Positions 1 to 8,954 of a stretch of 64,000 nucleotides of DNA are shown here, piece by piece. The notes under the pieces are model-generated. The model ran no database searches and had not been told where the DNA came from. It saw only the letters and a list, made by a program, of their open reading frames with translations. The position numbers were made by a program, and so were the translations under genes. This DNA comes from Planctomycetota bacterium (lineage in GTDB: Bacteria > Planctomycetota > UBA1135 > GCA-002748355), in NCBI GenBank assembly GCA_020638795.1, contig JACKHW010000005.1, forward strand, positions 248,001 through 312,000, given 5' to 3'. Position 1 is the stretch's first letter, and every line of letters begins with the position of its first letter.

Positions 1-940
1 GGCAGCGTTCATGGAGTTCCTTGGGATCCAACTCGAGCGAGCGGACAAGTCCATCGCTTGCCGCACCACCGGCGCGCTCCGCGATCTTCGCGAGCGGGGC
101 CGCCTCGTAGAGGTAGCGCAGCTTTCCTCGCGGTCGGTCCGTCAGGCCCGGGTAGAGGAAGATTCCACCCTGCAAGAGCGTGCGATGGAAGTCGGCAACG
201 AGCGCACCTGTGTAGCGCGCAGCTCGCTTGCCGACCGGCGCGCGCCCTTGACGGAACGACGCGACGAGTTCCTTGGTCTTGTCGTCCCACTTCGACTCGT
301 TGGATTCGTTGACGCTGTACGAGCCACCACCCTCGGGCATGCGAATGTCGGAATGCGTGAGGAAGAACTCGCCGATCGACCGGTCGAGCGTGAATCCGTT
401 CACCGGACCGTCTTCTCCTGCGGTGTAGACGAAGACCGTCGCGGGGCCGTAGAGGATGTAGCCGGCGGCAACTTGCGCATCGCCGCGCTTGAGGAAGTCA
501 CGCTCGTGCACCGGTACATCGATGCTCTCGCGCTGATGCACCGAGAAGATCGAACCGAGCGATCCGTTGATGTCGATGTTGCCGGACCCATCGAGGGGAT
601 CGAACAAGACCATGTATTTCCCACTCTGCGATTCCTCATCGTCGAATGCGTGGATCTTCGCGCGCTCCTCGGATGCGACCGCACAGACGGAACCGAGCGA
701 CTCGAACACGCGAACGAACGTGTGATCAGCCAGCTCATCGAGCTTCTGCACGCGCTCGCCCTGCACGTTGACGATGCCGGTCTCGCCATGCTCTCCGAGG
801 AAGCCCGCATTGAGCAGGCGCTGCGCGACCATACGCCCCGCGAGACTGAGGCGTGCGAGGATGCGCGATAGTTCACCGGTGGCTCCCGGATGGAGACGCT
901 CGGTCGTTCGAATGTGCTCGATGAGTGTGGGGCGTGTCAT
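1..940 (-). CDS. fbp: Fructose-1,6-bisphosphatase class I (3' end outside window)
   Basis: Hydrolyses fructose-1,6-bisphosphate to fructose-6-phosphate in gluconeogenesis; cytoplasmic. Reading the minus strand from the ATG at 940 gives 313 codons that stay open to the window edge. The metal/phosphate motif FDPLDGSG lies at residues 113-120, preceded by the acidic SEE segment at 90-92, and the substrate-binding region follows (GGSYSVNE, KLRYLYEAAPLA). Family members are about 330 aa, so only roughly 20 residues should be missing. It begins 11 nt after the stop of the M28 peptidase on the same strand, so the two may be co-transcribed. No clear Shine-Dalgarno is seen. The family assignment is firm. 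Confidence 0.93.
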   Translation of the reverse strand, partial: MTRPTLIEHIRTTERLHPGATGELSRILARLSLAGRMVAQRLLNAGFLGEHGETGIVNVQGERVQKLDELADHTFVRVFESLGSVCAVASEERAKIHAFDDEESQSGKYMVLFDPLDGSGNIDINGSLGSIFSVHQRESIDVPVHERDFLKRGDAQVAAGYILYGPATVFVYTAGEDGPVNGFTLDRSIGEFFLTHSDIRMPEGGGSYSVNESNESKWDDKTKELVASFRQGRAPVGKRAARYTGALVADFHRTLLQGGIFLYPGLTDRPRGKLRYLYEAAPLAKIAERAGGAASDGLVRSLELDPKELHERC

Positions 941-951
941 TGCGGTGCGGA

Positions 952-2607
952 TCAGTGGCCTTCGGAGAACCAGTCTTCCTGCTTGCCGATCTGCTTGGGA
1001 CGCGCGTCATCGTTCGCGACCTCGTAGCCGATCGTGAACGCGAGTCGCGCGATCCGCTCGATCTTGTCGTACTCGAGCTTCTCGGGCGTGTCGCTCGGCA
1101 TGTGGTAGTCCGCGTGCTCGTCGTCGCAGAAGAACACGACCGGAATACCCTCCTTGGCGAAGTTCCAGTGATCGCTGCGCTGATAGAACTTGTCGCCGTT
1201 CGTCATTTTCAGATCGAACGACGCGCCGAGCTCTGCCGCACGACGCGCGAGCGTCGAGTAGTCCTTGTTGCGGAACGTCGGCGTGAGTGCGACCGAATCG
1301 GACGGCACCTTGTCCGTGCTCCTGCCGAGCATGTCCATGTTGATGTCGGCGACGATCTTGTCGATCGGCCACGTCGGATGACTCGCGAAGTGCTCCGAGC
1401 CCCACAGGCCGAGCTCTTCTCCCGACACCGCGAGGAACATGATGCTGCGGCGCGGGCGCGCGTCGCCCTCGAGTTTGGAGAACGCCTCGGCGATCTCGAG
1501 CACGGTGGACGAACCACTTGCATTGTCATCGGCGCCGTTGAACACACCACCGTTGGCCGTCAGGCCGAGGTGGTCCATGTGGCACGAGAAGACGACCAGC
1601 TCGTTCTTGAGCTTCGGATCGCGGCCTTCGAGGACGGCGACGATGTTCTTCGCGTCGAGGTCCTCGGAATAAGGCTTGGCTTTGATACGGACTTGGGCCT
1701 TGGACTTCTTGCCGACGAGCTGCTCGTCACTCCAATCCGACAAACCGTCGATTCCGAGCACTTTGAGAAGCGCTGCCGCATCCTTGCCATCGACGGCGAC
1801 CGTCGGGACTTTCGGAACCTGATCGCCGAACATCGGGCGTCCCCGTCCGCGCGCGATCTGCGGCTTGCCGGGATACGACGTCGACATGTTGGCTGCCGAC
1901 AGGAAGCTCACACTGAGTTCCTTCGAAACGAGAATGCAGCCACGGGCGCCTCCGGCGTCCGCGTTCTTCGCGATCGCGCGGACCTCGGCCATCAAGCGGA
2001 AGCCCTCACCGAACGCCGCCATCGTGCTGCGCGGTTCGCGATCGGACTCGGGCATGACACAAACCGCGATCGCGCCTTGGAGAGCCATCTCGCGCGGATT
2101 CGTCGATCCACACCAGACGAGACGCCCCTGGACCTTGACCTCCTGCTTCTTGCGCGTGTTGACGAACCAAGCGCCATACTCGCAGATGCGCTTGCCCGCG
2201 GCGTCGAAGATGCCCGTCTGCTCCGGCACGAGTCCGGTCGCGCGAACCTCGTAGGTCTGCTCGTACCCGCGCTTCCCACCCACGGTATCACCCCATGGTT
2301 CGAGCCCGAGGGACTCGAAGTGCTTCCGGAAGTACTCGGCGGCCTTCAGCTGTCCGGCCGTGCCGGTCAGTCGCCCTTCGTACTCGTCGGACGCCAGCGT
2401 CATCGCGTGAGTCTTCAAGTCGGCTGCCGTGATCGTCGCGCGAGCCGTCGGCATCGGCCCGATGCTGGCCAAGGTGGGCTTCGAGCCATCGGGCTTCGGC
2501 GGAGCCTCGACTTGGCCTTGCGCGACAGAAGGCACGACCACCATGGTCGCGAGTACGATCCGTGCGATTCCCCGTGGGAACGTCGAAAACAGGCTTGGCG
2601 CGTTCAT
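952..2607 (-). CDS. Secreted M28 family zinc aminopeptidase with PA domain
   Basis: 551 aa. The N-terminus has a signal peptide ending near SVAQGQ. A protease-associated (PA) insert occupies roughly residues 150-260. The M28 catalytic domain follows with the di-zinc ligands in order: SCHMDHLG (His), GADDNASG (bridging Asp), SGEELGLWG (catalytic and metal Glu), NMDMLG (Asp) and the late His in ADYHMPSD. All ligands look intact, so activity on extracellular or periplasmic peptides is expected; the exact substrate is unknown. The ATG at 2607 was chosen because the signal peptide begins there and GGAG lies upstream. The frame stays open 32 codons further, but that part is encoded by a small tandem repeat and is not protein-like. 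Confidence 0.88.
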   Translation of the reverse strand: MNAPSLFSTFPRGIARIVLATMVVVPSVAQGQVEAPPKPDGSKPTLASIGPMPTARATITAADLKTHAMTLASDEYEGRLTGTAGQLKAAEYFRKHFESLGLEPWGDTVGGKRGYEQTYEVRATGLVPEQTGIFDAAGKRICEYGAWFVNTRKKQEVKVQGRLVWCGSTNPREMALQGAIAVCVMPESDREPRSTMAAFGEGFRLMAEVRAIAKNADAGGARGCILVSKELSVSFLSAANMSTSYPGKPQIARGRGRPMFGDQVPKVPTVAVDGKDAAALLKVLGIDGLSDWSDEQLVGKKSKAQVRIKAKPYSEDLDAKNIVAVLEGRDPKLKNELVVFSCHMDHLGLTANGGVFNGADDNASGSSTVLEIAEAFSKLEGDARPRRSIMFLAVSGEELGLWGSEHFASHPTWPIDKIVADINMDMLGRSTDKVPSDSVALTPTFRNKDYSTLARRAAELGASFDLKMTNGDKFYQRSDHWNFAKEGIPVVFFCDDEHADYHMPSDTPEKLEYDKIERIARLAFTIGYEVANDDARPKQIGKQEDWFSEGH

Positions 2608-2619
2608 GAATTTGGCTCC

Positions 2620-2685
2620 GCTGGGCATCCTTGCGAGCTGGGCATCCTTACACTTTGGCATGCGTGCCCTCTGGCATGCGTGCGA
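2620..2685. repeat. Four degenerate ~17-nt tandem repeats upstream of the M28 gene
   Basis: Units are 2620-2636, 2637-2653, 2654-2669 and 2670-2685. The first two share GCTGGGCATCCTT and the last two share TGGCATGCGTGC. They end about 12 nt before the peptidase start codon, that is, inside its leader or promoter. They could be iterated regulator sites or a replication-slippage product. Confidence 0.6.
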
Positions 2686-2816
2686 TCGGCAGAGGAGGCG
2701 CACCTACGATACGCCCCACCCGACCGAACGCCATCGAGCAGCCCCGGAGAAACCGAGGTCGTGCTCCGACGGACACCCGACGCACGATGCCACCGCGGGC
2801 TCCGCGCCCGCCGCAG

Positions 2817-4160
2817 TCAGTTGTCGAGGATCGCCGTGCCCAGCTCGGAGGTGGCGATGCCGAGGGCGTTGGCGGACGCGTCGAGAACCGCGACCTGCTC
2901 GTACCACTGCGTTCCTAGAAGTGAAGTCGAGTTGGGGACCGGGAACGTACGCGTCGCGACACCACCCGTGGCCACGAGGCCGAACGTCGTCAGCGGCAGA
3001 GTGTAGAGCGTGCAGCCGCTGGCACCCGCGTTCGTGAGGTCGATCGACACGCTCTGTGCACCGATGATCGAAACGCAGACACTTGGCACGCCCGTGACTT
3101 CGATCGTGAAGTTCTCGCCGAGTTGCGGCACGTTTCCGCTCAGGTGCACATCACCCGCGGACGACTTACACGACGTACCCGAGATGTCGAACGCGCCGTG
3201 TCGCAGCATGAAGCTGTCGAGCTGGTAGCCGAATTTCGATCCCGTCTGGATGTTGCGGAAGATGAAGCGAAGCCCGGTGTTCGCCTGGGTCACCTTGAAC
3301 GACACGTTGGGCGAGAGCTGCCACGTGCCGGTCTTCTGCTCGGCGGTCGTCCACGTGCGCGTGACGAATCCCGCTGCATTGATGTTGTGCAGGAGGTCGA
3401 GATTCCAGAGACCCGTCGCGGGCACGAAGATGCGATAGTTGAACGTGTACACGCCGGGTTGCAGGATCAGATCGTGCTTTGGGTCCGTCGCGGACCAACC
3501 GTAGAAGCTCTTGTGTTCCATCCAATTGACGCCAGCGGGCTCGGCGACTTCACCGAAGGCCGACGTCGCCTCCGCGACATGGTTCTTGAACCACGTCGCG
3601 TTCCCGAGCCAAGCACCGCTCCATGGCGCATAGTCGTAATCGAGACTCTGGTACTCGACTGCCTTTTCGGGCAACTGACCGACCTTGAACCAATCGAAGT
3701 AGTAGTTCTGCTTCGTGATCGTCGTGTCGAGGTTGAAGAGACGGAAGAGCACGGGCGCGTTGTCACTCAGCACCGTGAACGTGACCGTCTGACCATAGAT
3801 CCAGCGGTCCGTGGCCTGGGAGTGCGTGATGGTCTCGGCGGTCTTGCGCACACCGCCGGAGAACACTTCCAAGCTGATCGGCGCGACGCCGACGTTGTCG
3901 GTGAACTTCATGAAGCGTACCGTCGCGACGTAGTGACCCTTCTTGAGCGCGTTGAGCGTGCGCGTGTAGGTGAACGTCGCGGTCGAGTCGAGGCGGTCGA
4001 CCTTGCCGCCCTTGGATCCAGCGAGGGTGAAATCGTCGGTCCAACCGGCGACCGGCGAGTGCGGCCAGTTGGTCATCGATTCTTCGAAGGCGACTTGTGC
4101 TGCCGCAGAACCGGCGAGGAGGGCGAGAACAGGGATTTGTAGGAGGAGAGTCGGTTTCAT
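2817..4160 (-). CDS. Secreted protein with recurrent C-terminal beta domain
   Basis: 447 aa. It starts with a signal peptide (MKPTLLLQIPVLALLAGSAAAQ). The middle has a jelly-roll-like, carbohydrate-binding-like character with many aromatic residues, but I cannot name its family. The last ~90 residues (from about GCTLYTLPLTTFG through FPVPN and GTQWYEQVAVLDASANALG) match the C-terminal domain seen in five other secreted proteins of this window. The ATG at 4160 is preferred for the signal peptide; an ATG at 4178 directly abuts a GGGGGGGAGG tract and is the alternative. Probably exported to the periplasm or cell surface. Function unknown. Confidence 0.75.
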   Translation of the reverse strand: MKPTLLLQIPVLALLAGSAAAQVAFEESMTNWPHSPVAGWTDDFTLAGSKGGKVDRLDSTATFTYTRTLNALKKGHYVATVRFMKFTDNVGVAPISLEVFSGGVRKTAETITHSQATDRWIYGQTVTFTVLSDNAPVLFRLFNLDTTITKQNYYFDWFKVGQLPEKAVEYQSLDYDYAPWSGAWLGNATWFKNHVAEATSAFGEVAEPAGVNWMEHKSFYGWSATDPKHDLILQPGVYTFNYRIFVPATGLWNLDLLHNINAAGFVTRTWTTAEQKTGTWQLSPNVSFKVTQANTGLRFIFRNIQTGSKFGYQLDSFMLRHGAFDISGTSCKSSAGDVHLSGNVPQLGENFTIEVTGVPSVCVSIIGAQSVSIDLTNAGASGCTLYTLPLTTFGLVATGGVATRTFPVPNSTSLLGTQWYEQVAVLDASANALGIATSELGTAILDN

Positions 4161-4234
4161 GGTGCGCTCATTGGAACGCATCCTCCCCCCCTTTTTCGAG
4201 GCCCACACCGCGCGCAAGCGGAAAAAAGGTGCGC

Positions 4235-7200
4235 TCAGGCCTCCGCGGTCGCTTCGACGTTCTCGTCCTGAGTCCGCTTCTTCGCACCCTTGCTGCGGGC
4301 TGCGGGCTTGCGGACTGGAACCTCGGCGTCGACGGTGCGGATCCGCGCGACGTGCGCTTCGGACGCGGCGCCCTCGTCGAGCACATCGTCCACGGCGCCG
4401 CTCTCGACGTCCTCGAGACTCACACTCATGCGGCTCGAGATGCCCTTGCGGGGCATCGTGACGCCGTAGAGCACGCGGCAGTCGGCCATCGTGCGCTTGT
4501 GGTGAGTCACCACGAGGAACTGCGTCTCCTTCGTGAAATCGTGCAACACACGCAAGAAGCGCTCGACGTTGGCCTCGTCGAGTGCGGCGTCGACTTCGTC
4601 GAGAATGCAGAACGGCGACGGGCGGATCTGGAAGACCGCGAAGAGGATCGCGAGCGCGGTCATCGAACGCTCACCACCGGACAGCAGCCTTATCGAACGC
4701 AGCTCCTTGCCCGGCGGCCTCGCGAAGATCTCGATGCCAGCGTCTAGCGGATCGTCGGTCTCGACGAGTTCGATGTCTGCCTTTCCGCCCTGGAACAACT
4801 TGCGGAAGATCTCTTGGAAGTTCTTGCGCGCGAGATGGAACGTCTCTTCGAAGAGCTTGCGCGACTCGAGATTGATCTGGTGGATCGCGTCGATCAGTTC
4901 GCGCTTCGCCTTCTCGAGGTCGACGCAATCGCGCTCGAGCTGATCGAACTGTCTCTCGGCCTCCGCGAGTTCGCGCTCGGCATCGAGGTTGATGGCCCCC
5001 ATGCGCTGCATGCGCACGCGAAGCACTCCGGCCTCCTTTCGTGCTTCGTCACGATCGAAATCGTCCTGCTCCCAGAGCCGTTCGAGTTCGAGTTCGGGCA
5101 GCCAGTAGTCGGGTGGAAGCGTCGGTCCCTGGAGCGACGAGTTGACGACGCGCTCGAAAACCGGCCCACTCGGAGGCAACTCGGGTCCGGCGACTTCGCG
5201 TTCGGACCAGATGCCGCGACCTTCGACTTCGCCGCGGAGGCGCGCGAGTTCGATCCCGCAGTCCTCGTAGACCTCGCTGTCGAGTCGCTCGAGGCGCATC
5301 GATGTTTCTTGGTTGCGCAAGTAGACCGTCGATCGTGCTTCGCGTGCGGATTCGTACTCGGACTCGATTTCTTGCACGGAACGCCGACCTTCGTCGCGCG
5401 CGGCTTCGAGTTCTCGCAGGTTCTCGGAAGCTTGTTGCACGATGTCCTCGACCGCCTGCGCACGACAACCGAAGTCGACGACTTCGATGCGCAACTGCTC
5501 GATGCGACTGACGGTCTCATCGTGCTCGCGGGTCGAACTCACGCTGCGTCGTTCGAGTTCGCGGCGGCGTTTCTCGAGGTCTTCGATTGCCGCACCGAGT
5601 AGCGCACGCTGCTGATCGCGGCCGCGCATCTCCGCATCGAGACCGGCCTTGCGCGTCTGCGCTTCGGCGAGGCGATCCTGTGTTTCGTGCACGTCACGAT
5701 CGAGACCCGTCAGCGCGGTGCGTGCTTCGCGTTGCAGGGCGAGCGTCTCCCTCTCACGCCGATCGAGGAGCACGAGATTCATGATCGGATGCATCCGCGC
5801 GCCAAGCGACGTGATGCTCTGGCCCTCGAGGCGCACGAGCTCTTTGCGACGCAGCTCGAGTTCTTCGATCGTCTCGCGCTCGCGTGCCTGGCGCGTCTGT
5901 TGCGCATGCGTGGCGGCCGTGAGGTTCTTGTCGAGGCTCTCCACCATCGCCTCCAGACGCCGGCGCCCCGCGCCGTGCTGCTCGAGCACATGGTCGAGAC
6001 TCGACTCCTCGTGACGTGTCGCCTCGAGTTCGCGATCGACGATCTCGAGACGGCCACTCAAGTGTTCGAGCTGGCTCCGACGCTGCAAGGGGCTCGCTGC
6101 CACCTCGGCACAGCCAGCCTGGATCCACGCGCCATCGACGGTTTCGCCGCGCAAAGTCACGCAACGCTCGCCGGCAGCGTATGCAGCATCGAGATCCGGA
6201 ACGAGCAGGACACCCGCCAGCGCATCGGCGAGCAGCGCTTTCGCGGGCTCTTTGAAGCGACAGTAGTCCGCGATCGGCACGCCCTCGCGGGGCAAGGCGT
6301 CCGGCAACGGCTTGGCATCCGCCGCGTGCTCACCACGTTCGTCCTGCGTTGCGCCATCTGCGCGATTCGTGGACGATCGTGGACCGAAGCGACTGGCGTC
6401 GACGAGTGCGAGCCTTGCACCCTTGTTGGCTTCGAGCTGCGCGAGCGCTGCGTCGACACGAGCGCGATCCTCGACGACGAGCGCTTGCACTCGTGGGCCG
6501 AGAACGGCCTCGAGCGCAGGACCGAGTTCGATCGGGAAATCGATGCACAGCGCGACGCGCGCGAGGATGCCGTTTTGCTTGCCGTCGTCGTCGCCGAGCA
6601 GCGACTTCGCAGCTTCGTCGATCCCCGTGTAAGAGGCTTCGAGGTCCTTGAGGAGTTCGATGCGCGACACGAGCGAGGATCGCTCGCGAGCATGCGCGTG
6701 ACTCCGCTGCACGACCGCGTCCTTGTCGGCAGCATGCGCGCGGATCTCGTCGATCTTGCGTTCGAGTTCGGCCCGCGCACGATCGTGCCGCTCGGTCAAG
6801 TCATCACATTCGCGTGCGCCCGCGATCGCTTCGAGGCGAACCGTCGCGAGCCGCTGCTCGAGCGTGTCCACCTGCTCGCGGAGCGCTTCCTGCCGGACGC
6901 GGATCGCACCGCCTTCGATCTCTTCCTGTCGCACGATGTTGCGAGCCCGCGTCTTGTCGTGCATCAACTCGAGCATCCGCTGGCTCAGCCGCTCGTCGAC
7001 CCGCTGCTGTTCACGGAAGCGATCTCGCGCCGTCTTGGCTGCCTCGGTCCGACTCGGGACGTCGTCGATCGCGGCCTCGAGCCGAGCGCGCAACTCGTTC
7101 TCGCCCGCTTGCAGGTCTTCGAGCTCGAGGCGCCGCGCATCGAGCAACGCGAGCGTTTCTTCGCTGGTGATCGCGTCCCGGGCCTGGAGATCGCGGAGCT

Positions 7201-8146
7201 CGAGGAGACGCTTTTCCGACGCTTCGAGCGCCTCACGGCGACTGCGCTCTTCGGCTCGGAGACTCGCGACGAGATCGCGAAGCTCCGAATGACGCGACGA
7301 CAACGCGCGAGCGTCTTCTTCGACCTCGGCCAGTTCGCGGCGCGCTTCGACCCGACCCGTCTCTGCGGCTCGGATGCGGGCTTCGAGACTCTCGAGTTCG
7401 ATGTCGACCGAGTCGAGTTTCGCGCGAAGCTCGATCGAGTCGAGAACGGCAACGGAGACTCGGAGCGCGACGAGCCGCTCGTTGGCCTCGCGCCAGGACC
7501 GAGCCTTGGTCGCCTGGATCTTGAGAGAGCGTACGCGACTCGCCTTCTCCTGCCGGAGATCCTGAACGCGGCCGAGATTGAGTTCGACGCGATCGAGCTT
7601 GCGCAGCGCCTCTTTGCGCCGGACCTTGTATCGACTGATGCCAGCGGCCTCGTCGAAGATGCTGCGACGCTCGTCCGGGTTGGCCGAGAGGACCGCGTCG
7701 ATGCGGCCCTGCTCCATGACCGAATAGCCGCCCACACCCAGACCGGTGTCGAGCAGCGCTTCCTTGACGTCCTTCAACCGGACGACGCGTCCATCGAGGA
7801 GATACTCGCTCTCGCCACTTCGATAGAGCCGTCGAGCGATCGACATCTCGATGGGTTCGGGAGTCGCGGTCGCGACGTCGACGGTCTCGCGCTCGAGAAC
7901 GAGCGTGACCTGCGCACATCCCATGGCCGGCCGACCTTCGGCGCCGTGGAACACGACGTCGAGCATCTCCTTGCCGCGTTGACTCGAAGGTCGCTGGTCC
8001 CCCAGCACCCACTTCATCGCGTCGACGACGTTCGACTTGCCGCAGCCGTTCGGCCCGATGATCCCGGTCAGACCATCTCCGAAATCGAAGCCGGTCTTGT
8101 CCGCGAACGACTTGAACCCCTGCAGGGTCAGGCTCTTGAGCTTCAT
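4235..8146 (-). CDS. smc: Chromosome segregation protein SMC
   Basis: 1303 aa ATPase that organises and helps segregate the chromosome. Walker A GPNGCGKS is at residues 31-38 in the typical N-terminal context (LTLQGFKSFAD). Two long coiled-coil arms flank a hinge at roughly residues 500-680 (ASYTGIDEAAKSLLGDDDG onward). The C-terminal head has the ABC signature LLSGGERSMTALAILFAVFQ and Walker B FCILDEVDAALDEANVERF. It is longer than the usual ~1180 aa, mostly through expanded arms and a ~75-residue charged tail after the head. The start has AGGAGC 7 nt upstream. nrdR lies 78 nt upstream on the same strand. No scpA or scpB is visible here. Confidence 0.96.
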   Translation of the reverse strand: MKLKSLTLQGFKSFADKTGFDFGDGLTGIIGPNGCGKSNVVDAMKWVLGDQRPSSQRGKEMLDVVFHGAEGRPAMGCAQVTLVLERETVDVATATPEPIEMSIARRLYRSGESEYLLDGRVVRLKDVKEALLDTGLGVGGYSVMEQGRIDAVLSANPDERRSIFDEAAGISRYKVRRKEALRKLDRVELNLGRVQDLRQEKASRVRSLKIQATKARSWREANERLVALRVSVAVLDSIELRAKLDSVDIELESLEARIRAAETGRVEARRELAEVEEDARALSSRHSELRDLVASLRAEERSRREALEASEKRLLELRDLQARDAITSEETLALLDARRLELEDLQAGENELRARLEAAIDDVPSRTEAAKTARDRFREQQRVDERLSQRMLELMHDKTRARNIVRQEEIEGGAIRVRQEALREQVDTLEQRLATVRLEAIAGARECDDLTERHDRARAELERKIDEIRAHAADKDAVVQRSHAHARERSSLVSRIELLKDLEASYTGIDEAAKSLLGDDDGKQNGILARVALCIDFPIELGPALEAVLGPRVQALVVEDRARVDAALAQLEANKGARLALVDASRFGPRSSTNRADGATQDERGEHAADAKPLPDALPREGVPIADYCRFKEPAKALLADALAGVLLVPDLDAAYAAGERCVTLRGETVDGAWIQAGCAEVAASPLQRRSQLEHLSGRLEIVDRELEATRHEESSLDHVLEQHGAGRRRLEAMVESLDKNLTAATHAQQTRQARERETIEELELRRKELVRLEGQSITSLGARMHPIMNLVLLDRRERETLALQREARTALTGLDRDVHETQDRLAEAQTRKAGLDAEMRGRDQQRALLGAAIEDLEKRRRELERRSVSSTREHDETVSRIEQLRIEVVDFGCRAQAVEDIVQQASENLRELEAARDEGRRSVQEIESEYESAREARSTVYLRNQETSMRLERLDSEVYEDCGIELARLRGEVEGRGIWSEREVAGPELPPSGPVFERVVNSSLQGPTLPPDYWLPELELERLWEQDDFDRDEARKEAGVLRVRMQRMGAINLDAERELAEAERQFDQLERDCVDLEKAKRELIDAIHQINLESRKLFEETFHLARKNFQEIFRKLFQGGKADIELVETDDPLDAGIEIFARPPGKELRSIRLLSGGERSMTALAILFAVFQIRPSPFCILDEVDAALDEANVERFLRVLHDFTKETQFLVVTHHKRTMADCRVLYGVTMPRKGISSRMSVSLEDVESGAVDDVLDEGAASEAHVARIRTVDAEVPVRKPAARSKGAKKRTQDENVEATAEA

Positions 8147-8224
8147 CTCCCCGCTCCTGTTCGAGCAGGCAGATTCATGGCGCCCCGGTTGCCCTTCGAA
8201 TCACTCATCTCCCCTCCCACGACA

Positions 8225-8710
8225 TCACGAAGATTGCGCCTCCTCGGCCTCCCCGCCCTTCTTCTCGATCAAGGGCCGCAGTTCCTCGAGGAACTGCGAC
8301 GCGTCCTTGAACTCGCGATAGACGGAGGCGAACCGTACGTAGGCAACTTGGTCGAGATTGCGCAGTTCGAGCATCACGAGGTTGCCGATCATCGACGTCG
8401 GCACCTCGTTGTCGAACGCTTCCGAGCATTGACGCTCGACGCGATCGACGATCGTCTCGATCTGCTCCTTGCTGACCGGACGCTTCTCGCAGGCCTTGAA
8501 CAGACCGTTGCGAATCTTGTCGCGATCGAAGGGCAGACGCATCCCGTCCTTCTTCACGACCCGCATCGGCGTCGACTCGACGCGCTCGTAGGTCGTGAAG
8601 CGCCGGCTGCACCCGAGACACTGCCGCCGCCGACGGATCGACAATCCGTCGGACGATGAACGCGAGTCGATGACCCGGTCGTTGTCCGTCTTGCAATACG
8701 GGCAGCGCAT
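8225..8710 (-). CDS. nrdR: Transcriptional repressor NrdR
   Basis: 161 aa, normal family length. It represses ribonucleotide reductase genes in response to bound dATP/ATP. The N-terminal zinc ribbon is formed by MRCPYC and CLGCSRRF (Cys3, Cys6, Cys32, Cys35), and the ATP-cone domain follows (residues ~50-140, starting VVKKDGMRLPFDRDKIRNG). No ribonucleotide reductase gene or obvious NrdR box is visible nearby. The neighbour downstream is smc, so a shared transcript linking dNTP supply and chromosome maintenance is possible but only inferred. Confidence 0.96.
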   Translation of the reverse strand: MRCPYCKTDNDRVIDSRSSSDGLSIRRRRQCLGCSRRFTTYERVESTPMRVVKKDGMRLPFDRDKIRNGLFKACEKRPVSKEQIETIVDRVERQCSEAFDNEVPTSMIGNLVMLELRNLDQVAYVRFASVYREFKDASQFLEELRPLIEKKGGEAEEAQSS

Positions 8711-8954
8711 GTCGCATCGTGCAGTCGTCGCCGATCGCCGTCTCGAAGGACTCGCGGCCCACAGCAGGCCACCGTGAGAACGGAACCGCCCCCGTCATCA
8801 CGCGTGGACCTCGAGAATGAACCCGAGGATCCCGAGCTTCGATCCCGAACGATCGACGCCCCGAGCTTAGCCCAGGGCGGATATCATGTCGCGAGCGAAA
8901 CGCCGTAAGTCTCGCTCGGGCGCGGCCTCGCGCTGCTAGACGGTACGCACCGGA

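Noticed and set aside
925..3006. Long plus-strand frame opposite the M28 gene
   Set aside because: The minus-strand peptidase has intact zinc motifs and a signal peptide; the plus-strand frame has none.
5687..8659. Long open frame on the plus strand opposite smc and nrdR
   Set aside because: It is antisense to two firmly recognised genes; long mirror frames are expected in GC-rich coding DNA and its sequence is Arg/Glu/Leu-rich without motifs.
8711..8954. Possible RNA gene between nrdR and mnmE
   Set aside because: No tRNA-like or other recognisable fold was found in this gap.
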